This document shows positions 1 to 7,659 of a DNA stretch of 64,000 nt, in pieces. Position 1 is the stretch's first letter. Every line of letters starts with the position of its first letter. The DNA is from Dyadobacter subterraneus (lineage in GTDB: Bacteria; Bacteroidota; Bacteroidia; Cytophagales; Spirosomataceae): contig NZ_JACYGY010000001.1 in the NCBI RefSeq assembly GCF_015221875.1, positions 4,442,501 to 4,506,500 on the forward strand, written 5' to 3'. The notes under the pieces were generated by a model. That model made no database searches. It had not been told where the DNA came from and was given only the letters and a program-made list of their open reading frames with translations. A program made the position numbers and the translations under genes.

Positions 1-450
1 GATGGCTGGCAGCACATTTCGTTTGAAGGCAGATTAAAATCTGATTTGCTGACGGCTCATTTGTATACCTCGGATCTGCAAAGATGGAACCAGGTTCTTG
101 ATGAGCTTTCAGCAGGGGAACTTGACCGTGTAGCTGCATTTCCACTGGTTGTGGGCGACCCATTCTTTTACCGCAATCAGGTTCCACTGATTGTCAGCGA
201 ATGGGGAGGTTTTGGTTTTGATAATTATGGCGGCCCGAAAGATGATGATGACCGTGCTGATCTGATCAGAAAATTTAAACAGGAGTTAAGAAACAGATCT
301 TTTGCAGGAGATATTTACACACAGGCAACCAATATTGAAGATGAGAAAAACGGGTTGCTTGATGCTGAAACTGGAAATTTAAATGTTCCGGCAGGACTTT
401 TAAATACGCAGCAGAATCAAATTGAGTATCCCGGAAACCAAGCAGATTAA
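1..450 (+). CDS. Glycoside hydrolase family 2 protein, C-terminal part (5' truncated by window edge)
   Basis: The reading frame is open from base 1, so only the last 149 residues are present. The segment IVSEWGGFGF followed by GDIYTQATNIEDEKNGLLD matches the end of the TIM-barrel domain of GH2 enzymes (beta-galactosidase or beta-glucuronidase-like), and the Glu of SEWGG sits where the catalytic nucleophile is expected. The protein ends shortly after the barrel (LNVPAGLL plus a short tail). Substrate cannot be assigned from this fragment. A hairpin terminator follows. The nearby sulfatases and GH genes make polysaccharide degradation plausible, by inference. Confidence 0.85.
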   Translation, partial: DGWQHISFEGRLKSDLLTAHLYTSDLQRWNQVLDELSAGELDRVAAFPLVVGDPFFYRNQVPLIVSEWGGFGFDNYGGPKDDDDRADLIRKFKQELRNRSFAGDIYTQATNIEDEKNGLLDAETGNLNVPAGLLNTQQNQIEYPGNQAD

Positions 451-465
451 TCTGAAAAGAAAACA

Positions 466-506
466 GATTCAGTTATCTAAAATGATGATAGCTGAATCCG
501 TTTTTT
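466..506 (+). terminator. Intrinsic terminator after the GH2 gene
   Basis: Arms at 466-477 and 487-498 (GATTCAGTTATC / GATAGCTGAATC, one G-U pair) are followed by six T at 501-506. It lies between convergent genes. Confidence 0.7.
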
Positions 507-516
507 CGGTAACAAA

Positions 517-1236
517 TCATTTTTCATTGAGCCAATCCACCAGATCTTTTAGTTCCTGCTCGCTTATCGAATGCGGCAGGCTTTGATAGGAATGAAGCGT
601 GGCGTTGATATTTTTACCTTTAAGAAAAGAAACCGCCTGTGTAGCCGAAGCGTAAGGAACTCTGTCATCCGCAGTACCATGCCCAATGAAAATTTTGAAG
701 TTCTTAAACGCAGCTGCGGATTTGATCTCAGGTTTTAAAGAATCAAAAATCCTTCCGCTCAGTGGCGCTATTCCTCTTAAAAGTTCTGGTGCGGTAAGAC
801 CGACCTGGTAACTCATCATGGCTCCCTGGCTGAATCCTGCCAGATAAACCTGGGAAGCATCGGCATTATATTTCTTAACAATTTCTTTGATGAAAGCCTT
901 GATCAGATCCGTACTGGTTTTCAGATCCTTTGCACTTTCCTTTTTAACCCCGTTAACATTTTCATTGCCATACCATTGAAAAGCATTCGGTGCTATTGTG
1001 AAGGGAGCTCTGGCTGAAACAATTATAAAATTATCAGGAAGTACATTTTTCAATTCAAACAGATCCGCCTCATTGCTTCCGTAACCATGCAGCAAAATAA
1101 TCACTTTCGGTTTTACAGTTTTCGGCTTTGGCTGGCTTACCAGATAGGATAATGATAAATCTTTTTGGAGTGAAGTCTGCGCGAAAATCTGGTAAGACAG
1201 GAAACAAAGGATAATGGCAAGAATTGATTTTTTCAC
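517..1236 (-). CDS. Secreted phospholipase/carboxylesterase-family alpha/beta hydrolase
   Basis: A 239-residue protein with a Sec signal peptide (hydrophobic residues 4-18, cleavage near FAQ-TS). The fold belongs to the Abhydrolase_2 family (YpfH/carboxylesterase 2 type): oxyanion segment LLHGYGSNEADL at 48-59, nucleophile Ser136 in GFSQGAM, acid Asp190 in HGTADDRVP, and His222 in LPHS. These enzymes hydrolyse short-chain esters or lysophospholipids; the substrate here is unknown. It stands alone, separated from the SDR gene upstream by a hairpin terminator. The ATG start fits the signal peptide. Family assignment is firm, specificity is not. Confidence 0.85.
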   Translation of the reverse strand: MKKSILAIILCFLSYQIFAQTSLQKDLSLSYLVSQPKPKTVKPKVIILLHGYGSNEADLFELKNVLPDNFIIVSARAPFTIAPNAFQWYGNENVNGVKKESAKDLKTSTDLIKAFIKEIVKKYNADASQVYLAGFSQGAMMSYQVGLTAPELLRGIAPLSGRIFDSLKPEIKSAAAFKNFKIFIGHGTADDRVPYASATQAVSFLKGKNINATLHSYQSLPHSISEQELKDLVDWLNEK

Positions 1237-1319
1237 GTTTTTTTGTTGATTGATAACTTTGGAAAGTTACTTCTGTTTTCCTTGAAACACAATTTCAATT
1301 TAGGAATTGAAATAACTAA

Positions 1320-1360
1320 AACAGGATTCACCGGTCAGAAATAAACCGAAGAATCCTGTT
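1320..1360 (-). terminator. Intrinsic terminator after the SDR gene
   Basis: Ten-base perfect arms AACAGGATTC (1320-1329) and GAATCCTGTT (1351-1360). On the minus strand the stem runs into a T-rich stretch, as expected for the gene ending at 1381. Confidence 0.6.
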
Positions 1361-1380
1361 CTTATTTTAACAAATTCAAT

Positions 1381-2226
1381 TTATTCAGGAAAATCAGCAC
1401 TTAGCGTCAATTCTTTCCATGCATCAAAATTCGCCTTCATTTTTTCCAGTTTTTCATAAGCCATATCAAGCGCTGGCTTACCAAGCAGTAAACGCAGATT
1501 AGTGGATTCGGATAAAACTGCGGTAATGATCGCCTCAGCACCTCTGACAGGATCGCCCTGCTGCTGTCCGCTGCGTTTTTTACTGGCTTCGATCCGGCTG
1601 GCCACGGTATCAAAATAATCCTGGATTTTTACCGGCGTTTCGACCAGTGATCTTCCGGCCCAGTCTGTCCGGAAGGGCCCGGGTTCTACAATAATTACCT
1701 TTATACCCAACGGAGCGACCTCCTGAGCCAGCGACTCCGAAAGTCCTTCTACTGCAAATTTAGTCGCGTGATAATATCCCGTCGCTGTAAAACCAACCAG
1801 ACCACCGATTGAAGAAAAATTGATGATATGACCTTTTTTGTTTTTACGCATCACCGGCAGAACCGCCTGCGTCATGTGTATCAATCCAAAAACGTTGGTA
1901 TCAAATTGTGCTTTAATCTGGTCGTCTTCCCCCTCTTCAATGCTTGTAAAATAACCGTAGCCGGCATTATTGACAAGCACATCAATTTTACCAAAAGTCT
2001 TTTCGGCCTTGGAAACGACAGACTCGATCTGCTCTTTACTTGTTACATCCAGTTCCAAAGCCAGCGTATTTTCTTCAAACCCAACTGCGATATCGTGAAT
2101 CTGATCTATTTTTCTTGCCGTAATAACTGCTTTCCAGCCCCGGGCTAAGACTAACTTGGCCAACTCTCTTCCAAATCCTGTTGAGCAACCGGTGATCAGC
2201 CAAACAGGAACATTATTTTCGTCCAT
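1381..2226 (-). CDS. SDR-family oxidoreductase
   Basis: A 281-residue classical short-chain dehydrogenase/reductase. The N-terminal dinucleotide motif TGCSTGFG (12-20), NNAG (86-89), catalytic Ser138/139 and the Y152-x3-K156 pair (YHATK) are all present, so the enzyme should be active with NAD(P)H. The C-terminal half (PVRGAEAI, LLLGKPALDMA) resembles the group of SDRs often found near AraC or TetR regulators in Bacteroidota; the gene at 59738 belongs to the same group. No signal peptide, so cytoplasmic. Substrate unknown. Confidence 0.85.
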   Translation of the reverse strand: MDENNVPVWLITGCSTGFGRELAKLVLARGWKAVITARKIDQIHDIAVGFEENTLALELDVTSKEQIESVVSKAEKTFGKIDVLVNNAGYGYFTSIEEGEDDQIKAQFDTNVFGLIHMTQAVLPVMRKNKKGHIINFSSIGGLVGFTATGYYHATKFAVEGLSESLAQEVAPLGIKVIIVEPGPFRTDWAGRSLVETPVKIQDYFDTVASRIEASKKRSGQQQGDPVRGAEAIITAVLSESTNLRLLLGKPALDMAYEKLEKMKANFDAWKELTLSADFPE

Positions 2227-2254
2227 TTTCCATCATTTTATATTGAAACAATAA

Positions 2255-2273
2255 TCTGATTTTATCTATCAGA
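2255..2273. promoter_or_regulatory. Dyad upstream of the SDR gene, possible operator
   Basis: TCTGAT-N7-ATCAGA lies about 30 bases before the SDR start codon at 2226. The dyad is short and AT-rich, so this is only a candidate. Confidence 0.25.
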
Positions 2274-2365
2274 ATAAAAAGCGTTCCAATCCTGATGTTA
2301 CCCAGAAAACACTGAAAGACTTTTCGATTTTGTAAGGGAGGACTTAGAATCCTGAAATCCCTGCT

Positions 2366-2626
2366 TTATTTCAGTAAAGATTCAAGCTTATGGGCAATGG
2401 CCTGCAGCAATCCGGGAGTAAGATTTTTGTTGCTCATTTGATCCAGACTGACAATAGCGCGGTAATTCCGCTCTTCATCCGGCTCAAAAAACACGGAAAT
2501 ATCTTCAATAAAAATTTCTATTTTGTGCTCGTAACCAGAGAGGACAAGCCGTCCTTCAAATTCCCTGATTTCTCCTTTATATTCAACATCAATCTCAAAA
2601 ATATCTTCCATAACAAAACCCGACAT
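2366..2626 (-). CDS. Small acidic hypothetical protein
   Basis: An 86-residue protein whose family I do not recognise. It is acidic, with alternating charged and hydrophobic residues suggesting a small beta-rich domain (EIDVEYKGE, FEGRLVLSG, KIEIFIEDI, FEPDEERNYRAIVSLDQ) and a C-terminal helix ending HKLESLLK. A start at 2611 (MEDIFEI) is equally plausible. It is 65 bases downstream of the serine acetyltransferase on the same strand, so it could be the last gene of the encapsulin operon, but it could equally be a housekeeping gene of the lineage. Confidence 0.65.
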   Translation of the reverse strand: MSGFVMEDIFEIDVEYKGEIREFEGRLVLSGYEHKIEIFIEDISVFFEPDEERNYRAIVSLDQMSNKNLTPGLLQAIAHKLESLLK

Positions 2627-2691
2627 CAAAAAATTACTGTTTTTCCGGTATGGCTAAAATTACGGAATCATATGCGGATTTTGATTAAAAC

Positions 2692-3537
2692 TTACAACCC
2701 ATTGCTATTATTCGTTTCAGCCGAAATCTCCCGATTCGTAATTCTTAACTGGTGCGTATTAAAAACCTGGGAATTGGGCTCTATACTTTTGGTAAGAAAT
2801 ACGCTTCCACCAATAATACTGTCCTTTCCAATGACCGTATCGCCGCCAAGAATCGTTGTCCGGGCGTAAATGATCACGTTATCTTCAACAGTCGGATGCC
2901 TTTTGATATCTGCAAGATCTTTGGCAACCTGCAAAGCCCCCAGGGTTACACCTTGATAAATACTAACATTTTTGCCGATCACCGTAGTTTCGCCAATCAC
3001 GATACCAGTCCCATGGTCGATCATAAAGGGCACCCCAATCTGAGCATTCGGGTGGATATCAACCCCGGTTTTTCCATGCGCATATTCACTGACAATACGC
3101 GGCAGAACAGGAATATTGAGCTGTGTCAGCTTGTGCGCAATACGGTAAACCGTGATGGCGTAAAATCCGGGATAGGAAACAATTACTTCATTCACACTGG
3201 TCGCAGCCGGATCATATTCATAGATTTTACTGGCGTCGAGCCTTAAATTCTGGTAAATATTTTCGAGCGAGTTGTAAAAATCACTGACCACGCCGACAAT
3301 ATCCAGTCCCGAAGGTTCAAGATAACTCAGCAAAATATTTTCAAGATCAATCTGGTTTTTCTTTAAAATACCTTCATAAGAAGACTTTTTGGGCAAATGA
3401 TTACTTGGAAAAAGAAACTGGACAAGATCATTCAGCCAGGCAATCGCATCATGCGAAGAAGGAGTTGCTTCCCATTCTGCGTTATGTGTTTGCCTCAAAA
3501 GACTAATCAGCGACTGCGTATTGGTATTATTGCTCAT
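2692..3537 (-). CDS. Serine O-acetyltransferase (EpsC/CysE type)
   Basis: A 281-residue enzyme that makes O-acetylserine from serine and acetyl-CoA, the first step of cysteine synthesis. The N-terminal half is helical; the C-terminal half is a left-handed beta-helix of hexapeptide repeats with the conserved segments ARIVSEYAHGKTGVDIHP and IDHGTGIVIGETTVIG. The ATG at 3537 is preferred to an in-frame TTG at 3555. It is the third gene of the encapsulin-desulfurase operon, 113 bases after the desulfurase stop. In family 2A encapsulin loci a serine acetyltransferase is a known recurrent neighbour; supplying cysteine to the encapsulated desulfurase is the inferred role. Confidence 0.9.
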   Translation of the reverse strand: MSNNTNTQSLISLLRQTHNAEWEATPSSHDAIAWLNDLVQFLFPSNHLPKKSSYEGILKKNQIDLENILLSYLEPSGLDIVGVVSDFYNSLENIYQNLRLDASKIYEYDPAATSVNEVIVSYPGFYAITVYRIAHKLTQLNIPVLPRIVSEYAHGKTGVDIHPNAQIGVPFMIDHGTGIVIGETTVIGKNVSIYQGVTLGALQVAKDLADIKRHPTVEDNVIIYARTTILGGDTVIGKDSIIGGSVFLTKSIEPNSQVFNTHQLRITNREISAETNNSNGL

Positions 3538-3650
3538 GAATTTGGTAATATGCAAACGACTATCTGTGAATTTTCCCTGAATGCCGGTTTCGGTTATAAA
3601 AAGGAAAGTTTACGGATAGCCGTTTGCCTGATATAATTTTTGTGCGAAAC

Positions 3651-5705
3651 TTATCTTTTGGCGCCTCTGAGACGATATAATGTTTCAACCAGTACATCCA
3701 CATCCGAGCAGGTATTGTAAAAAGCAAGTGACGGGCGAACCGTAGTTTCCACACCAAATCTTCTTAAAATAGGCTGCGCGCAGTGGTGTCCCGAGCGGAC
3801 CGCTATTCCCTCATTGTTTAACGCTGCACCTACCTCTTCTGTTTTATAACCTGCAAAAACAAAAGATAAAACCGACGCTTTATCCGGCGCAGTACCAATT
3901 AAACGAAGTCCCGGAATATCTTTCATCAGATTTGTAGCATACACCAGAAGATAATGCTCATACTGATGAATGACGTCAATTCCGATTTTCTTGACATAAT
4001 CAATGGCAGCACCTAGTCCGACAGCATCCGCGATGTTTCCTGTTCCCGCTTCAAAACGGTTTGGTGCATCGTGAAATTTGGTATGCTCAAATGTTACGTC
4101 CTGAATCATATTTCCTCCACCCTGCCATGGCTGGGTTTCGTTCAACAAATCCTCTTTTCCATAAAGCACACCGATACCAGTTGGGCCAAAAACTTTGTGG
4201 CCTGAAAAAACAAACCAGTCGCAGTTCAAAGCCCGCACATCAGAGCGCAAATGGGAAACAGACTGAGCTCCATCCACCAATACTTTGGCGCCCGCCTGAT
4301 GTGCCATGTCAACAATTTGTTTGGCCGGCGTAACCGTACCAAGCGCATTGGACACCTGGGTAAAAGAAACCAGTTTTGTTTTTGGATTCAACAATTTGGC
4401 ATATTCATCAAGCAGGATCTGTCCGTCGTCATCCACCGGAATGACCCGAAGTTTCAGACCTTTTTTAGCAGCAAGCTGCTGCCAGGGCACAATATTAGCA
4501 TGATGTTCCAGATTGCTGACAATGATCTCATCGCCTGCATTCAGGTTTTGTTCACCCCAGGTTTTTGCAACAAGATTGATGGCTTCGGTCGCACCGCGGA
4601 CAAAAATTATCTCATTGATAGAGCCAGCATTCAGAAAAGCCTGAACTTTCTTACGCGCACTTTCATAAGCATCCGTCGCTCGTGCAGCCAGTTCATGGGC
4701 AGCGCGGTGGATGTTAGAATTTTCATGTTCGTAAAAATAAGTGATCCTGTCAATGACTGATTTCGGTTTCTGTGTTGTGGCTGCGTTGTCCAGCCAGATC
4801 AACGGGCGGCCATTAACGTGTTCCTGCAAAATCGGAAAATCCTTTTTGATCAGATTTACGTCAAAGGGAGCACCTGCTGCCCCATTCTGAATATGCGGAA
4901 ATGTTTTTCCATTCAGCTGCGAAGCCGGGTTTTGATTCACACTAAACGGATCATTTCCCTTGAAACCTGCACCTTGCAAAAAGTAATACTGCGCACCGCC
5001 TGTTCCGGGAATTACTGGAATTTGCGGTGTGCTTTTAAAAGTATTAATTGTTGACCACAGATTATTCAAATCCGGCTCGAACGCGGTATCTGGCGAAAAA
5101 GGAAATGAAGCCGCATAATCCGGGCCATTTTGAATAACAGATGGAGAAACGCCTTTTCCTGCAACAGAATGAGGAACATGTCCCAAACCAACAGAAGATC
5201 CAACATTCGGATCAGGAAAGCTGGTTTGCGGATCTTGCAAATTAACGGCATTTCCCTGATGCGCGGCAGATGGTGAAATTCCACTTCCGGCAACAGAAGG
5301 CTGCTTGTGATCAAGACCCGGATAATCTGTGTTTGTTGTGATACTATTTGGACTAACCGGCTGATTCAAAATTAATTCACTTCCAGGACGCAAAGCCGAT
5401 GGCGAAGCTCCAAAACCAGACGCAGGCGTTCTTTCCACTGGAAAATGCGGATCAGGCAAACTCGTCTGCGGATTGTTCACATTGAACCCTTCTCCTTTGG
5501 TAAATAAAGAAGGAAGTCTGTCATGAACAAGGTTAAGCGACTTTTCCAGCCTGGGATGGTCAGCAAGATCCGGAGAAAAATTGGCTTTGGGCATTTCATT
5601 GGGAAGCAATGAAAAAAGCTCGTTAGCCAGTTTTTCCAATTCGGCTGTGTCCGGCAAACCGGAAATATCTCCGCCAGCAGGAAATTGATTAGTATTTATA
5701 CTCAT
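3651..5705 (-). CDS. Encapsulin-cargo cysteine desulfurase with long N-terminal loading domain
   Basis: 684 residues, against about 410 for a plain SufS. Residues 1-280 are a low-complexity, Pro/Ser/Asn/Gly-rich region with three related units (near 93-108, 136-151 and 179-194) of the form P-x-S-x-A-G-x-G-x-SPS. Residues 285-684 form a complete group II (SufS-like) PLP cysteine desulfurase: LDNAATT (305-311), PLP-binding Lys504 in SGHKVFGP, active Cys642 in RSGHHCAQP. It removes sulfur from cysteine to give alanine and a persulfide. Its start overlaps the encapsulin stop by 17 bases. In characterised family 2A systems this extension directs the enzyme into the shell. Confidence 0.93.
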   Translation of the reverse strand: MSINTNQFPAGGDISGLPDTAELEKLANELFSLLPNEMPKANFSPDLADHPRLEKSLNLVHDRLPSLFTKGEGFNVNNPQTSLPDPHFPVERTPASGFGASPSALRPGSELILNQPVSPNSITTNTDYPGLDHKQPSVAGSGISPSAAHQGNAVNLQDPQTSFPDPNVGSSVGLGHVPHSVAGKGVSPSVIQNGPDYAASFPFSPDTAFEPDLNNLWSTINTFKSTPQIPVIPGTGGAQYYFLQGAGFKGNDPFSVNQNPASQLNGKTFPHIQNGAAGAPFDVNLIKKDFPILQEHVNGRPLIWLDNAATTQKPKSVIDRITYFYEHENSNIHRAAHELAARATDAYESARKKVQAFLNAGSINEIIFVRGATEAINLVAKTWGEQNLNAGDEIIVSNLEHHANIVPWQQLAAKKGLKLRVIPVDDDGQILLDEYAKLLNPKTKLVSFTQVSNALGTVTPAKQIVDMAHQAGAKVLVDGAQSVSHLRSDVRALNCDWFVFSGHKVFGPTGIGVLYGKEDLLNETQPWQGGGNMIQDVTFEHTKFHDAPNRFEAGTGNIADAVGLGAAIDYVKKIGIDVIHQYEHYLLVYATNLMKDIPGLRLIGTAPDKASVLSFVFAGYKTEEVGAALNNEGIAVRSGHHCAQPILRRFGVETTVRPSLAFYNTCSDVDVLVETLYRLRGAKR

Positions 5706-6609
5706 GATAGTTTCCTATTTCTACGTCTTCAAGTACGGCAATCGCATCATCCACCAAAACCGCAAGCGAGCAGTAAAGGGAAACAAGATAAGACGCAATT
5801 GCTTTGTCGTTAATACCCATGAAGCGTACCGATAACCCGGGAGACTGTTCGCCCGGCAGACCCGGCTGATAAAGTCCTACGACGCCCTGGCGACTTTCGC
5901 CTGTACGAAGAAGTAAAATTTTAGTTTTACCATTTTCGATCGGTAATTTATCAGAAGGGAAAAGCGGAATACCTCTCCATGTAATAAACTGTGATCCGAA
6001 AAGAGAAACCGTCGGCGGTGGTACGCCTTTGCGGGTACACTCGCGGCCAAAGGCGGCAATTGCTTTGGGATGAAGCAAAAAGAAACCCGGCTCTTTCCAG
6101 ACTTTCGAAATAAGCTCATCCAGATCATCCGGTGTTGGCGCTCCGTTTCTTGTAGAAATTCTTTGAGAAGGTGCGATGCTGTGCAATAAACCGTATTCTT
6201 CGTTATTGATCAGCTCACTTTCCTGGCGTTCTTTAATGCTTTCAATCGTCAGGCGAAGCTGCTCGCTGATCTGGTTGTAAGGCTTGCTATATAAATCCGA
6301 AACCCTTGTATGCACATCCAAAACCGTGTTAACGGCATTCAGATTATACTCACGTGGATTTTCAACGTAATCAATAAAAGTATGAGGAAGTTCGCGCTCG
6401 TCACGTCCTGAACAATCAACCTCGGCTGTGCTGCCATCTTTCACCTTGTTAAGGCGATAAACACCTGATTCAACAGGAATCCAGTTCAATAAATGAGTCA
6501 GCCAACGCGGAGTGATTGCGCCCATCTGGGGAACAGTACGCGTTGCGATGGCTAACTGCCTGGCTGCTACGTCACCTAATGCAGTTTGCTTTTCGTTTAA
6601 TTTTGGCAT
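5689..6609 (-). CDS. Family 2A encapsulin shell protein (SrpI-like)
   Basis: 306 residues with an HK97-type coat fold, closely resembling cyanobacterial SrpI through its whole length: LGDVAARQLAIATRTVPQ (11-28), ITPRWLTHLLNW, YVENPREYNLNAVNTVLDVHTRVSDLY (81-107), RNGAPTPDDLDEL (154-166), AFGRECTRKGVPPPTVSLFG (187-206), GESRQGVVGLYQP, SVRFMGIN and the C-terminal YHEYKY. Such proteins assemble into 60-subunit shells that enclose a cysteine desulfurase and store elemental sulfur. It has no added cyclic-nucleotide-binding domain (the family 2B mark). It is the first gene of a minus-strand operon with the desulfurase and serine acetyltransferase. The call rests on recalled family sequence, not on a search. 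Confidence 0.93.
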   Translation of the reverse strand: MPKLNEKQTALGDVAARQLAIATRTVPQMGAITPRWLTHLLNWIPVESGVYRLNKVKDGSTAEVDCSGRDERELPHTFIDYVENPREYNLNAVNTVLDVHTRVSDLYSKPYNQISEQLRLTIESIKERQESELINNEEYGLLHSIAPSQRISTRNGAPTPDDLDELISKVWKEPGFFLLHPKAIAAFGRECTRKGVPPPTVSLFGSQFITWRGIPLFPSDKLPIENGKTKILLLRTGESRQGVVGLYQPGLPGEQSPGLSVRFMGINDKAIASYLVSLYCSLAVLVDDAIAVLEDVEIGNYHEYKY

Positions 6610-6687
6610 TTTGCTTAAAATTTAAATGTAACGGGTAAATTTTCTTGACGGAAAGTACTTTTACACAAGATGTTAAAAGCCGTATTA

Positions 6688-6695
6688 CAAACTTA
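6688..6695 (-). promoter_or_regulatory. Candidate -7 element of the encapsulin operon
   Basis: Minus-strand TAAGTTTG exactly fits the Bacteroidota -7 consensus TAnnTTTG and would give a leader of about 70 bases. No clear TTG -33 box lies at the usual distance, so the call is moderate. Confidence 0.4.
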
Positions 6696-6920
6696 CATCA
6701 ATGTTTTTACTACCACTGAAAGAAGAATGCAGCCTACCACTACAAACTTATTTACACCTCCTCCATTTTCAACTCAGTGCAATTTATTAAAATTATTTTT
6801 ACAAATATCCTGCCTTAACAGAAATATAATTTCGCAAAGACCTTCAAAAAGGAAAGATAATTCTTCGTATAATTCTATCGTTTTAATAGATTTTATAGAA
6901 TTAAAAATCGGGTAGATTAC

Positions 6921-6960
6921 CACAACCGTTTCACTTTATACGTACAGTAAAACGGTTGTG
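6921..6960 (-). terminator. Hairpin between the hypothetical gene and the encapsulin operon
   Basis: Perfect 11-base arms CACAACCGTTT (6921-6931) and AAACGGTTGTG (6950-6960) around an 18-base loop. On the minus strand a T-run follows about 15 bases later. It probably ends transcription of the gene at 7028-7417 and insulates the encapsulin operon. Confidence 0.5.
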
Positions 6961-7027
6961 CATGTTCAATCTTTGAATTCTCAGGCGCCAATTTGAACCC
7001 GTTTTCAAATCGAATGATTCCAAAACA

Positions 7028-7417
7028 TTACATTTGGGCAAGCATATTTCTGTTCAAAGCACTAATTCTGACTCCTTTCAGGTATTTTATTCTTTCCTCA
7101 ATGATCATATCGCAGTGAACGTCATACCCATGGCCGATACGGTTTTTGAACTCATTGATAGCCGAGTGAAGCTGTTTCCTTGAAACACCGCTGTATTCCA
7201 TCTGCAAAAGCTGCGCCTTCTGCGGTGTTGATTTTTTTAGTTTCCAGTACTGGGGATGATTGCTTGTGATCGGATCATGAAAATCATTTTCATGTGAATC
7301 CTTTATCAAAAACTCAAAATCAATCAGCACATCTGTACTGTCTTTTTCAATATCCCCTTTCAGAATAATTTTGGCTTCTCTGCCCACTGTCAGTATAAAT
7401 CTCTTCTCGTAAATCAT
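7028..7417 (-). CDS. Hypothetical protein
   Basis: 129 residues, no family recognised and no signal peptide. The N-terminal part is beta-rich (FILTVGREAKIILKGDIEKDSTDVLIDFEFLIKD in outline); the C-terminal half is helical and basic (SRKQLHSAINEFKNRIG, EERIKYLKGVRISALNR). Its start codon overlaps the stop of a 17-codon frame just upstream (ATGA), which may be chance. A good promoter lies at 7548-7579. The stand-alone position with its own promoter and terminator hairpin suggests a single-gene unit. Confidence 0.6.
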   Translation of the reverse strand: MIYEKRFILTVGREAKIILKGDIEKDSTDVLIDFEFLIKDSHENDFHDPITSNHPQYWKLKKSTPQKAQLLQMEYSGVSRKQLHSAINEFKNRIGHGYDVHCDMIIEERIKYLKGVRISALNRNMLAQM

Positions 7418-7547
7418 CTTGCATTATGTTGATTGTCACCCGCCAGAATGAATTTTAAATCCTTCATTGTTCCGCCTACATCTTACTCCAAATTTTATCT
7501 CAACGGGTGGGTTGCGTTAGGAATTAGAAGTCTAGTAAATTTATAGA

Positions 7548-7579
7548 CAAAGTAATGCCATAAACATGATAATTCAAAA
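7548..7579 (-). promoter_or_regulatory. Candidate promoter of the 129-residue gene
   Basis: Minus strand TTTTG (7575-7579), 19 bases, then TTACTTTG (7548-7555), one base off TAnnTTTG. The core TTACTTTGTCTAT recurs in the arylsulfatase operon promoter at 12989-13021. Confidence 0.45.
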
Positions 7580-7659
7580 CCTGACTTAAAAATATAGTTA
7601 CTTTTTGCTATGAATTAACTATAAAGCCTGTCAGTTTTCAATAGAAATCCTGTTTGTCT

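Larger units (their letters stand above)
6610..7027. other. Intergenic region upstream of the encapsulin operon
   Basis: 418 bases with no convincing gene. They hold the putative encapsulin promoter (6688-6695), an AT-rich stretch and a strong hairpin at 6921-6960 that probably ends the gene at 7028. An 81-codon plus-strand frame (6670-6915) looks like chance coding: low complexity and no family resemblance. Confidence 0.6.

Noticed and set aside
6670..6915. 81-codon plus-strand frame before the encapsulin operon
   Set aside because: Low-complexity translation, no recognisable family, and it crosses the probable encapsulin promoter. Regarded as chance.
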